From contig QXVZ01016715.1 of the NCBI GenBank assembly GCA_008931825.1, positions 1-39,429 on the forward strand: a stretch of DNA of 39,429 nucleotides. The letters are read 5' to 3'. Source of the stretch: Phallusia fumigata. Lineage: Eukaryota; Chordata; Ascidiacea; Phlebobranchia; Ascidiidae. The position numbers and the translations under genes were made by a program. Shown here in pieces: positions 28,692 to 39,340 of the stretch (the first letter of the stretch is position 1; the number at the start of each line of letters is the position of its first letter). The notes beneath the pieces are model-generated. The model was given only the letters and a program-made list of their open reading frames with translations, ran no database searches and was not told the origin of the DNA.

Positions 28692-31077
28692 CTACTTTTT
28701 TCTTGGGGGCCCTTTTCTTGCAATTTTGTCGTCTATGTCCTGTGAATTAAATGCATTAAAAAATTTTTTAAAAATATTTATTTAAGAAAACAAAAAGATC
28801 ATTTCAGTACCATGGCTGAGCCATCTGGGTTTGCTAAAGCCAATGCACGGATCTTGCTGACAGAAAGACCATTCACCTCCTCAGCAGACAGTGTGTCAAT
28901 GTAGCTATGTAGAATTTATCACAGTCAATAATCATTACAATAGTTTGCATCATCACAGTAAGTAGTTTGTGTTTCTGGCCATCACATAAAAATTCCCAAA
29001 TGAGTGAATTAAGCATGATTCAATACAATTAAAAATAAGAGGATATTTTAAAAATGGTTTTTGTAAAACTGAAAGAATGGGTCTAAAATCAAAAATGGCA
29101 CAAATCATGCTTAGAGTTGGCTGTTGGGTCTGGGTAATATTATAAAATCCAATATGAGTGTTGCATTGGGCAGGCAAAACTGTAAGTCCTAATTAAAGTA
29201 AAAGGTGCACCAAGTAATATAAATTTCCACTAAATATTGATGCACCCTGTTTTTTAAATGTTTTTTAAACCACGAAACACAAGTGTTTAATGACAACAAA
29301 AGAACCTTCACATAGTTTGGTATAAAAAGCATTGTTATGTTCACATTTAAACATAAATGGTGCATCTGTTTGTATACCTGCACCATGCTTCCGTGTCCAC
29401 TTCGGTTTGCTCCCTAAATTCATCCATATCTACAACCATGTTTCTACAAGCACATAATTGCAATGTTATATTTTACATTTATTTTCCTCACAACAAGTAA
29501 CACAGATGTTTTGAAGCAAACTGGATTTTACACTTGTTTGGTGTTGGAAAGATGGCTACATCAGGTCAAAATGTTTCATAGTCATAAGACTGATGTTATA
29601 ACATATTTCAACCAAGTTGGTTAAGTTGCTTTTTCAGAGAGATTATTCAGATTCTAGAACAAAGTATCTAAACCAGGCCTATTGTGATTAGGTTTTAAAA
29701 GATGATTAAAGGTTTATTTTGGTGACTAATATAACATGGACATACTTACAGAAGTTTTTTGTGCATGTATCTAAGGTAGTTGTTATGCTTCTTTTCCTGT
29801 GCTTTCAAGTTGTGCCACATTGCATCTCGTACTGCCTGTTTTAACGTAGACTTCAATGGTTCGTCTGCTGGTGGAGGTTTGGCCATGGGCAATGTAGAAA
29901 ACTGAACACAAACAGATACATTTTGTTAGGCATTATTGCTTGTGTTTGTATTATATTCACTATACCTTTACCCGCATAAATATATACTAAGAGATGTACA
30001 CACACTTACTTGATCTTTCAAGGATCCTATATTCACACCATCAAGCAAAGTGATAGTTGTATTGCTAACTATTTCTGACTGCAACTCGCTGCTAGTTTTG
30101 CCATTAGTAAGTGGATTTCTGTCCATATTTAGTTGCTGCATTAGTAGCAGGTGTTTAAACACTTCAACAAGGTCATGAATCAAAGGTAGTTGATTGTTTG
30201 ACAAATCCACTTGTTGTAAGCTTACACAAGCACTCAGACCAACAATATTTTCCTACAAAAAATATCCTCTTACATTTATATGCTTTGATTTTCAAGGGCC
30301 TGTAGTTTTAACAGTAAACTATGTAGCATAAAAATATGACCATACTTTAAATTTACCAATTTGTTATCATTTGCAGAGAGTTTCCGGAGGGACCTTAAAG
30401 CCTGCAGTCCATCCAATGATTTCAAAAGGTTGTGAGAAACATTTAGCATCTCAAGGCTGGTAAGATTTGGGAGCTTTGATAGGTCCCTGACTTGGTTTGA
30501 TCTTAAATCCTTAAAAAAATCATAAAGTATTTCTCGTGTTAAATGAACAAACAATTCAACTTACCAAATTGTAAAGATATTTGCATTGTGCTAAAGAGTC
30601 CAAAGGTAAATTGGCTATGTTATTGTAGGCAAGGCATAAACTTGTTAATTGGGGACATGACAGTATGCCAGAAAATTGAGTAATTTTGTTTAGAGAGGCA
30701 TCCAAACTTCTGAGCTCAGCAAAAGGTTCTAAATCTTCCACCGAAAGTGATTCAAGGTTGTTTAAAGAAACGTCCAATTTCAAAACTGTTGAAGGATTTC
30801 TAAACCATTGCTCTGTTGCATCAGCATCAGTAGCTTGGTTGGTACCAGACTTAGCAGCCTTTGTCTCATTTTCTTCTAGGGTTATGTTTCTTGAGTGCGA
30901 CACATCAAACAAGTAAATGCATTGCTCTTTCAGGTTCAACAGTTCAACAACCCTTAAGTCCAGTTCACAGTATTTCTGATCTAGGACACGTTTCACATGC
31001 CACATAACCGAAATTGATACAACTTCCTTCATTCGTGAAGCTACAAAGCTTTTTGTCAGTCTTTTTTGTTTAGGCAT
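28692..31077 (-). CDS. Leucine-rich repeat protein, 422 aa
   Basis: Exons on the minus strand: 30565-31077, 30357-30509, 30010-30252, 29750-29901, 29378-29443, 28811-28904, 28692-28739; they sum to 1269 bases in one frame. Residues about 90-260 carry at least six LRR units of the SDS22-like type (TVLKLDVSLNNLESL, LRSLDASLNKITQF, LTSLCLAYNNIANL, LYNLDLRSNQVRDL, LEMLNVSHNLLKSL, LRKLSANDNKLENI). The N-terminus is basic with no signal peptide; the C-terminus has a charged helix (MWHNLKAQEKKHNNYLRYM) and a basic tail (KGPPRKK). This layout is typical of cytoplasmic, ciliary or nuclear LRR adaptors; I cannot name the orthologue. It lies 247 bases upstream of the FDXR start on the same strand. Confidence 0.9.
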
Positions 31078-32254
31078 TTTGCAAAGTTTTGTAGCTCACT
31101 GTTTGGGGGTATTGTCCAAGGCACAGTTGAAAAACTTAGAACACTGTCATGACCCATATATTAATTAGAAGAGCCAAATGGTTGTTAACACTACAAACTA
31201 TAAATTTTGGATGAGTTAGTTTGAAATCTCAGAAACACTTACGTAACGCTACTTTTTTACGGTTATGTACTACAATAGGCCAAACACAATGGTCACCAAA
31301 AGCACATTTAAAAAAATGATTTATCCTCATGTATATTATGCAAACTACAACTTTAGTTACGGTACTTGCAAGTTTAAGGTGATTTCCGAAAAGGTGAATT
31401 CCCTGTTAAACATGTTGCGCATGCGCACAATAAAGCGACGCGCGACACGTAAAACATGCCCCCAAAACTTAGATTAGGCATGGCAAATTACCTTTATCAG
31501 TTGTGAGTTATAACATAAATTTCAAATCTGCATGTTAGCTTAATTAAAACACAGTTGGTGGATAAATTGTCCATGCAACTAAAAGGGAATGTCGCGGTTT
31601 GTGTCGCCAGTCGCCACATGTGTCGAGTGTTAACGAAAATCGGTCTCCTTCGTGACAAATGAATGTCAGTTTTTTTGCAGGTTAGTTAGACCAGAGGCGA
31701 GTATACTAAATTGTATTTTATTAACATTCAGTACGAAAATGTCAAAACAAATGCAAACACAAGTATTAACAGCAGGTAATATCAAGAAAATGCGTGTTGT
31801 GCCTCAAGCTTGTGATGAGTTGTGACACAACTGGAATTTTTTTCTTTTTTTTCGTTATTTTAACGGTTTCATTGCCACATACAAGTGCGCGATGTGCGGT
31901 TTATCACCATCGGATTGTAGGCTACATGCTAAATACCGAAAAGGTTCAATTAGACTTGATTAAAAACATAACTGCAAGGGAACTTGTGTATAGTAAAAAC
32001 ATTTTGACAATTCCTCGTATAAAAGTTCTCTGACAGTTATATTTTTGATAACGCTACAAGTCCGCATCTTGTGTTCTTAAATTACACTGTCAAGATAAAA
32101 TGGGATAAATAATGGGTAAAGAGCTTCTAGCCATTTAATCTTAACCTGTTAAGAGTCTGATTCATAAACAACCTTTGTTTTAGCAGGATATGTTGAGTTG
32201 TATGTAATGCTCTAATGATCCAACTGGGTTACGAAATTAGGATGCATCGCTTGC
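31078..32254. other. Divergent intergenic region between the LRR gene and COX10
   Basis: No gene supported. A possible short first exon lies at about 31739-31775 (ATGTCAAAACAAATGCAAAC, followed by cag|gtaata), but its phase does not join the COX10 coding exon, so it would have to be non-coding or belong elsewhere. The region likely holds promoters for both neighbours. Confidence 0.5.
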
Positions 32255-34267
32255 ATGTATAATTCTTACTGCACCATGCATAGCATATGCAGAAACATTT
32301 TACCAACAGCATCAAGAGTTGGACATGCCTGCTTTATTGAGACACCCAGTCTTCGCCACAGAACATCTACATTTTTCGCTGTGAAACAATCAATATGGCT
32401 GTCAGGGCCAGCAATTGGATCAAAAAAGCAACCAGGAAGTTTGCACCACAGTGATGTTAAAGTGTTACAAAATAGTACTTTTCTTGGCAAAAGTGATAGA
32501 AAAACATTCAACATCAACAAGATACCTCAAGATACTTTAATAAAATTTGAAGTTGGAAAACTTCCAGGAGTGTATGCATCACTGTCAAAATGGTATCTTA
32601 CATGTATGTATTTCCCTAATCCATAAACATCATGCTGTTCCTAATTTGAATTTTTGACAATTCTTTTTCAGTGTTTGTGGTGATGACTGCTGATGCCGGT
32701 TACTGCTTGGCCCCTGTTCAGTTTCACCACTATACTTTTTTCTTGGCAACAATAGGGACAGCATTATGTTCATGTTGTGCCAATTCCTTAAATCAAGTAA
32801 GCAGGGTTTTACCATCATTGTATGACTTATGCTGAACCCGACTTTAAACTATTTTACAGATTGCTGAAGTTCCTTATGATGCACAGATGGATAGAACTAG
32901 AAACAGACCATTGGTGCGTGGTGTCATTACTCCATTGCACGCACTTGGATTTTCAATTTTCACAGGATTATCTGGGGTTGCCTGTCTTTACTATGGTTTG
33001 TATGCAACATTATAAAGTAGAGTGGGTGTTTTTTGTAACTAATGACAGAATTATTGGATTGATAGGCACAAATTTGCTGACTGCTTTACTTGGGTTATCA
33101 AACATTTTTCTGTATGCGGCTGTCTACACACCACTTAAGCGCCAGCACTGGTCAAACACTTGGGCAGGAGCTGTCGTTGGAGCTATTCCACCACTCATGG
33201 GATGGACTGCTGCTACTGGCCACCTTGACACAGGTTTGTGTTTTCTTTAAATCATGAAAAATACAAAAACTACAGATAAAAATGCTTTAGTGAGTTTCTA
33301 ATAAGTACACATCTTTTTGTGCACTTTTGACAGGAATGGATAGTCTGAAACTTTTTCAGGTGGTAAAATTGGGTATGGAAGTGTGTCATTGACACCTTTA
33401 CCATGATATGTCAATAAAAGATATGGGGACCAAATGCAGAAGAATGGAGGGAATTAATTAGTTTTCACAGCAATTCTTAGTGTATGTTAAATGATAACAT
33501 TGTGAAACCATTTCAGACATTTGCATTGTTTGAACAATGATTTTAACAAATCATGATCTGTCCCCCAATTTAGCCTTTTCAATCCATGTTTTCCCGCATA
33601 CAAAATCACACTGCTTTTCTTGCTTCTACAGTTTTAATAACCTGTTGTGCAAGATTCTTGTTTGATAATGTAAGCTAGGGATAGAATATGTAATGAGATG
33701 CACTTTGTAAAAATTCTTAATTTAATTGCCGGTACCCTGTTCCTTAATCATTTTCTTTTTTAAGGGGCATTTATATTTGCCGGGATACTGTATGCATGGC
33801 AGTTTCCTCACTTTTATGCACTTGCATGGAGAAGAAGAGGAGATTACGCTCGTGGCTCATACCACATGTTGCCTTTGTCCCACCCTGGTGCCACCAGATA
33901 TGTTGTGCTAACCCATTCTTTGGCCCTATGGGGTCTGTGTCTTGCTTCACCATTCACTGGTGTAACATCCCTGCTTTTTATTCCAATGTCAGCACCGATG
34001 AATGTGTGGTTGACATACGCCTCTCTAAAGTTTTTTAGGTGACTTTCTGTCTGTTCAAATACTACTATTTATTACAAAAGTGTTTTAACACTGTATTTGT
34101 AATATCCTTGTAGGCAGAAAAACAGCAAAAGTGCACAAACCCTGTACAAAACAAGTCTGTACTACATCTTGCTGTTGTCAATTGCATTGATTGTCGACCG
34201 TAAGGTTCTTCAAATTGAAGTCAAATTACCATCAAAAGATTATCAACTGGCTGTATCCAATGTGTGA
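32255..34267 (+). CDS. COX10: Heme O synthase (protoheme IX farnesyltransferase), mitochondrial
   Basis: UbiA-family prenyltransferase that adds a farnesyl group to heme B to make heme O, the first step to heme A of cytochrome c oxidase; inner mitochondrial membrane. Exons begin with 32255 to about 32607, then about 32672-32796, 32861-32998, 33066-33231, about 33765-34037 and 34115-34267, with agreeing phases and family continuity. Conserved stretches include [20 protein letters not shown], the prenyl-diphosphate site [39 protein letters not shown], and [20 protein letters not shown]. Multiple hydrophobic helices. The N-terminal 90 residues are poorly conserved, as expected for a presequence; the ATG at 32276 is an alternative start. 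AATAAA at 34298-34303 is the likely polyadenylation signal. Confidence 0.95.
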
Positions 34268-34297
34268 TTTAGAAAAGTTCATTTTTGTACTACATAC

Positions 34298-34303
34298 AAT
34301 AAA
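34298..34303 (+). terminator. COX10 polyadenylation signal
   Basis: AATAAA 31 bases after the COX10 stop codon, followed by a GT-rich stretch (tgtgtgtgtttttgtct) such as is common at animal cleavage sites. Confidence 0.7.
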
Positions 34304-34407
34304 TTTAAAAACACCAAATGTGTGTGTGTTTTTGTCTCAGTGAAACAAAATGTTAACAGCACAGTGAATCAATTCTGGCAGTTATGTCCACTGAAAATGT
34401 GAACAGG

Positions 34408-34737
34408 TCATTGATTTTTGAATTTTAAACTAACTTCCAATCGTAAAAACCCTTTAAGGCAATCATCTTCAACTTCTCTTTCTATTACTTCCAGTATTTT
34501 AGCCTTTGCGTCACTAGTATTCTCATAATACTTTAGCAGTTCTTCAGCATGTTGTATCCACACACAGTTTGCACACCCCGAACCACAACAAAGAGTTTCT
34601 AGTGGTTTAGGTGGGGGGCCAACAGTGCTGTTCGTTGGAACTTTGGTTGATGCAAGCTTGTGAGGTATCCTACTTGGACAAAGAGTCACTGTTCGTAGCA
34701 ATGCAGAACAGGGCATCAGGCACTTTAAGTGAAACAT
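34408..34737 (-). CDS. OXLD1: Oxidoreductase-like domain protein OXLD1, mitochondrial
   Basis: Single-exon frame of 109 aa. The N-terminus is hydrophobic and basic without acidic residues (MFHLKCLMPCSALLRTVTLC), consistent with mitochondrial import. The family signature is clear: PPPKPLETLCCGSGCANCVW followed by QHAEELLKYYE, with paired cysteines suggesting metal or redox function; the exact role is poorly known. Its ATG lies 3 bases after the SETD9 stop codon, on the same strand, so the two must share a primary transcript. It converges with COX10 (140 bases between stops). Confidence 0.9.
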   Translation of the reverse strand: MFHLKCLMPCSALLRTVTLCPSRIPHKLASTKVPTNSTVGPPPKPLETLCCGSGCANCVWIQHAEELLKYYENTSDAKAKILEVIEREVEDDCLKGFLRLEVSLKFKNQ

Positions 34738-34740
34738 TGG

Positions 34741-35496
34741 CTAGGTTGTTATAGTCAAATAGGTTGAGAGCAACTCTTCTTGTTTCACAATGTCCCTTGT
34801 TGCAATTAACACAACTGTTCTCAATGAGGTGTTACAGGTAAGTCCATTAACACTGATGTTTGGTATGAACTCTCTGAGGTGAATGGGAAAGTTTCTTGGA
34901 AAGTCAAACTCCTGGTACTGAACATTGGCTTTAAATTCTTTGTTTTGATTATTAACATATTGGCCAACATTTAGTGGGCACTTAAGATTGTTTGTAATCC
35001 ATGTGGTGTCGCAAAGTTCATAAGGTCCTACTCTGTCTCTTCCAGCACAAGACTTGTATATGTACTTCGACAGACCGCAGTCTTTTCCATCAATATATAT
35101 GTGGTCCTTACATTTAAACACAAACAAATTCCTGATGGATTGGAAAAATATAGCATTAGATGGGGAGTAAACTGTTCCAGGGTATATTGCTGCTACTTGT
35201 CCCTTTGTTATGCCCCCTGATGAAACAAAAACACCTAAACCAGCTTCAGCAATTTTACTTCTTTGACGAGTCAACTGGAAGCCTATTGTTGAAGCAAGTA
35301 CTTGCCCGGTATTGTCATTACTAGATTTTTTGGCCTTGTGTAAGGCACAAAATGTTGATTCAAGTTGTTCTAATATTGTTTGATCATCCACAGAGTGTGT
35401 TACCGACAAACTTCCTGCATTTTGTTTATATTTTGCAAGTATCCATGGTAGCAAGCGCTTTTTGTATGATTTCCATGATTGGAACATATTAACCAT
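34741..35496 (-). CDS. SETD9: SET domain-containing protein 9
   Basis: Putative lysine methyltransferase. Single uninterrupted frame; the first true ATG at 35496 gives 251 aa (human about 300). The start FQSWKSYKKRLLPWI matches the family N-terminus, followed by a shortened linker. SET-domain features: GKGVFV-like GLGVFVSSGGITKGQVAAIY, PGTVYSP, FFQSIRNLFVFKC, IDGKDCGLSKYIYKSC, then VGQYVNNQNKEFKANVQYQE, which takes the place of the NHS motif, and EELLSTY near the end. The usual Gly before EE is Lys here. An acceptor-like ttttgttag ends at 35533, 36 bases before the ATG. Expressed with OXLD1. Confidence 0.93.
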   Translation of the reverse strand: MVNMFQSWKSYKKRLLPWILAKYKQNAGSLSVTHSVDDQTILEQLESTFCALHKAKKSSNDNTGQVLASTIGFQLTRQRSKIAEAGLGVFVSSGGITKGQVAAIYPGTVYSPSNAIFFQSIRNLFVFKCKDHIYIDGKDCGLSKYIYKSCAGRDRVGPYELCDTTWITNNLKCPLNVGQYVNNQNKEFKANVQYQEFDFPRNFPIHLREFIPNISVNGLTCNTSLRTVVLIATRDIVKQEELLSTYLTITT

Positions 35497-36651
35497 AATT
35501 AAGATGAAGTACAATGTAGCCCAAGTGTTTACCTAACAAAATGATGAAAGGCATTTTAAAATATGTGCTTAACAACAGGTTTTGTATTAAAACTCTTCAT
35601 TTAAATATCGTACCACAACATAACTGGCACACCTATGCACAACATAAAAATTCAGGTATTATAGAATATCAACTTGTATTTCTTTTTAATCACACAATCT
35701 TATTCTATTTGTGTCAAAAAACACGATCCACTAGGCAAAAATTTAAACATCTGATGTTTCAACAACACTGCTGCCAATATTCTATTTATTACAACATCGC
35801 TCTTTTGCACCTTTAAAAGTTTCTTTACCGAACACATGTTTTGAGCTATTTACCCTTGCAAAAGCAAACAAGATTGAAACAATGTTACCCACCGTGAAAA
35901 AAATCTTGCAATGAGCGTGTGAAATTACCTAAGGTGTTTTTCAAAGTCATGCACGATGAATTTTAAACCCAATCAACCGAAAAAAAATTAACTTTGGGAT
36001 TCGAGCACAGATTTCTATTAACGGTTTACTGTATTCTCTGGTATGGCAATATGATTTGAATCCTTTTCTGATTTTTTACAAACCGAAACATAATCCCTTT
36101 TTTACAAACCGAACATAATATCTATTTTAAATACCTGTTTCTTAAACTCAAGCCCACTCCTACAATAGTTGAGTAACAAACAGTTTCATTTTGTGCACAA
36201 ATAGGCTTATAAAAGTGTGCTTTGTGTATTCAAACTTCCATACAAACGCTTTTGATTTGGTTCGTCTACAGCCGAACGCGGCCTTTTACGTCACCCCCAC
36301 TCGTGTCGTTTCTCGACTTTTTTGAAAACGTAGCTCTTTGGAAACACCACAGAAAAAAATATTTTTTTCTTGTGCCATCATTATCTTCAGTAAGCCGGAG
36401 ACCGTATTAAATCATAGATAACTTAGATATCTATGCTTAAATGCACCAATTTAAATACTTTTCTGCGCTGCAATTGTCAATCAAGCGTGCAATGTGCGGC
36501 AATGAACTGGATTTTATTGTCTCTGCGGAGCTGTTTAAATGTTGCCTGTTGCACCATTTAGCCCAAAATACTGACAGCGCTGATAAATTTGTGTGCTTCT
36601 TGCAAATTTGACCTTGACCTTAATACTTAACATCGTTAATATATCTGCAAA
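35497..36651. promoter_or_regulatory. Divergent intergenic region between SETD9 and the PhyH-family gene
   Basis: No gene seen. Likely contains both promoters; a TACGTCACC element (CRE-like half site) lies near 36288. A two-copy direct repeat is at 36072-36119. Confidence 0.45.
36072..36119. repeat. Two-copy direct repeat
   Basis: ttttttacaaaccgaaaca followed by taat at 36072-36094 recurs with one base deleted at 36098-36119. Confidence 0.75.
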
Positions 36652-38648
36652 ATGGCAAAACGAAGACAAGTCAGCAAACCCAGCCAGGAAGCAAAAAAGC
36701 AAAAGGTACCCTCCGGAAATGAAGAATACGCCTATTTGCGAGCCAAGCAGGATCCAAGTCCAGACGTTTACACCAAAAAACCACCTCAGCCTACTGAAAA
36801 GAAGATAGGCCAACTCACTGAAAGTCAAGTGGATGAATTCTTTGACAAAGTAAGTTAACCTATTATGTTTTAAGGCACCAAAATGCACATTTTAATAAAC
36901 TGTATGCAACATAATTCAGGGTTTCATATTGATGAAAGATTTTTTTGATCCTCATCGACTTGATGTTGTTCGTGAAGCTGTCAACAAACTAGTGGATACT
37001 GTTGCAAACAAACTGTACAACGCTGGAAAAATTCAGAGTAATGACATTTTATTTTGTAAAGTTTGGACAACAATTTATTTAGTCACAACTCAAAGCTTGA
37101 TTTGTTGCAGACAAACATGATGACAAAGGTTTTGATGATCGATTAACACATCTTGAAAAGGAATTTAAGGGCACAGCAGTTATTCTTCATAAAATGGGTA
37201 TTCTGCCAAAAGAATTTCAAGATCTTTGGTCTGATGAAAGGCTCCTTAATGTTGCAGAACAGTTAGTTGGGCCTGAACTAGCTGGTCACCCTGTCTGGAA
37301 TTTGAGAACCAAGGTAGTTTAAATTCCTATAGTTTGGTGACTTTTATAGACTGATAAACGTAGACATCAAAAGGATTATCAACATACAAATTTCAGTAAA
37401 TGTAGGTGATGTCCTTTGTAGTTTCAAGAGTACTCTTCTAAAACAAACGATTTACTGGTTTTATATTTTTATCTATTCAGACACCTCATAATGAACAAAC
37501 TACTGTTCCATGGCACCAAGGTATGTTTGGAAACAAGGTTTTTGACGGTTCATATAGTATGTTTTTGGTTTATTATTTAAAAAAAGTATTTTTGGGGGCA
37601 TTTCTGTGAAATCATATTTTAAAGTGTGTGCANAAACAATCATGTTATAAAATGCCAAGGGAATAAGGGACACAATGTAATGTGGGTATTGAAAATATAT
37701 CCAATGTAATAAAGACAATGGTATATGCGGAGAACATCATTTTGAAGTGGTAGTGTATGTGGAATAAAAATATGGAGAACACCACCTCTCTAGTTTTGAA
37801 TATTTTAGGTAGCATCTGGTGGTCACAAGAAAGGAAAGACTGCACTACACACATGTTGTGCTGGAGGCACTTGGTATGTTGAGTTGAGTGAAAAGTCTAT
37901 GGTTGAAGAGTTGGGTGTGGATCTGCAGAAAGATGTGGTCACATGTGAAGTTCCCTATGGAGGTGTTTTATTTTTGAACAATGCTGTTCCACATCAAAGG
38001 TGCTTAAACATTAGCTGGTGTGGTAGTGTTGCTAGAGGATAATAATTTAAACAAGGTGTATTGTAGTTTAGAAAATCGGTCTGAGATTATTCGGTGGAGC
38101 CTTGATTTGAGATGGCAACGGCCAGATAAGCCAAATGGATTCTATGGTCTAAAGGACAGCGTCTTGATGAGGACTAAAAAGGATAAAGACTACAAAATAA
38201 ACTGGGATAAAATGGCAAGCATTAATCGGACCAAATTGCAGATGGAAAAGTTGGTATGTCAGTATGAGTCCCTACTGGTGTACCGAAATGCGAAATGGTC
38301 ATTACTAGTCACTTACAAAGCTTTCCGCTTTACTGCAAATCCACTGACACAGTTCTTTACATTAGTTTCTCTAGTAATAGTTTACTATAGTTAATGCAAA
38401 TTTAATTAAAAGTATTGTTGCATAATATTCTTTTAAAAAACAAGGACCAAAGTTTGAATTTGAACCAACAGCATATGACTAAAAGTTATTTGCACAATTG
38501 GCCTTGCACTGATTTATATTAGGATGAAGACAATGATGATCTAATCCCTGAGATTGGTGGTCCGTGGATGAAACGTTGGGAAATAGTGCATCACAATCGC
38601 CACACAGAATCGTTGCAAAGAAATGCGACATCTTGGCATAAAGCGTAG
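36652..38648 (+). CDS. Phytanoyl-CoA dioxygenase (PhyH) family Fe(II)/2-oxoglutarate oxygenase, one exon missing
   Basis: Non-heme iron dioxygenase. Exons: 36652-36849, 36920-37037, 37111-37313, 37481-37520, (missing), 37809-37999, 38067-38253, 38523-38648 (stop TAG). The frame is continuous except at the missing exon. Residues VPWHQ at the end of the fourth exon give the first iron-binding His; its donor is phase 1 after CAA G, so the next exon should begin with the Asp of the H-x-D motif. The next visible exon starts VASGGHKKGKTALHT in phase 0. The second iron His is in NNAVPHQ, and the 2-oxoglutarate Arg in IIRWSLDLRWQ. The N-terminus is basic (MAKRRQVSK..EAKKQK), possibly nuclear. Substrate unknown. 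The single N at 37633 lies where the exon should be. Confidence 0.88.
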
Positions 38649-38732
38649 ATTGCAAAGTGTCAACCTTTTCCAGTTCAAGTTTTTAACTAATTTTTTTGTC
38701 TTTTTACCCTTTCAAGTTCCATAATTATGGGT

Positions 38733-38748
38733 CCCCTTCCTGAAGGGG
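38733..38748. terminator. Palindromic hairpin in the PhyH-family 3' flank
   Basis: CCCCTTCCTGAAGGGG can form a 7-base stem. It is kept in the second allele at 39259-39274 although the bases right after it differ. No classical AATAAA is near, so its role in 3' end formation is only a guess. Confidence 0.5.
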
Positions 38749-39048
38749 CCACATATTGTTTTCACTCTGTTTTTTCTTTTTTTTCCCATGGAGCTTGTCC
38801 ATGCACTTTTGGCATGAAATCCCCCCCCCCCCCCNCACTTACAAAGCTTTCCGCTTTACTGCAAATCCACTGACACAGTTCTTTACATTTGTTTCTCTAG
38901 TAATAGTTTACTATAGTTAATGCAAATTTAATTAAAAGTATTGTTGCATAATATTCTTTTAAAAAACAAGGACCAAAGTTTGAATTTGAACCAACAGCAT
39001 ATGACTAAAAGTTATTTGCACAATTGGCCTTGCACTGATTTATATTAG

Positions 39049-39174
39049 GATGAAGACAATGATGATCTAATCCCTGAGATTGGTGGTCCGTGGATGAAAC
39101 GTTGGGAAATAGTGCATCACAATCGCCACACAGAATCGTTGCAAAGAAACGCGACATCTTGGCATAAAGCGTAG
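39049..39174 (+). pseudogene. Duplicate copy of the PhyH-family terminal exon (assembly artefact)
   Basis: Same 126-base exon as 38523-38648 behind the same tatattag acceptor, with the same stop. Its only coding difference is synonymous. It should be treated as the second allele, not as a second gene or alternative exon. Confidence 0.9.
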
Positions 39175-39340
39175 ATTGCAAAGTGTCAACCTTTTCCAGT
39201 TCAAGTTTTTAACTAATTATTTTGTATTTTTACCCTTTCAAGTTCCATAATTATGGGTCCCCTTCCTGAAGGGGGGGGATATTGTTTTCACTCTGTTTGT
39301 TTTTTCTTTTTTCTCCCATGGAGCTGAAATATTTCCCTGC

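Larger units (their letters stand above)
38320..39340. repeat. About 500-base allelic duplication around a single N
   Basis: Bases 38320 to about 38820 recur from 38836 with an N at 38835. Each copy holds the last intron end, terminal exon and 3' flank of the PhyH-family gene. Copies differ by substitutions (one synonymous AAT/AAC in the exon) and small indels in the 3' flank. Copy 1 ends in a run of C (38821-38834) that is probably poor sequence at a contig end. Confidence 0.93.

Noticed and set aside
31739..31776. Mini-exon MSKQMQTQVLTAG with a good donor as first coding exon of COX10
   Set aside because: Its phase-1 donor does not join the COX10 exon frame at any visible acceptor.
38821..38834. 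Run of C as a possible genuine homopolymer or structured element
   Set aside because: It ends at a contig-join N and is absent from the other allele, so low-quality sequence is the simpler reading.
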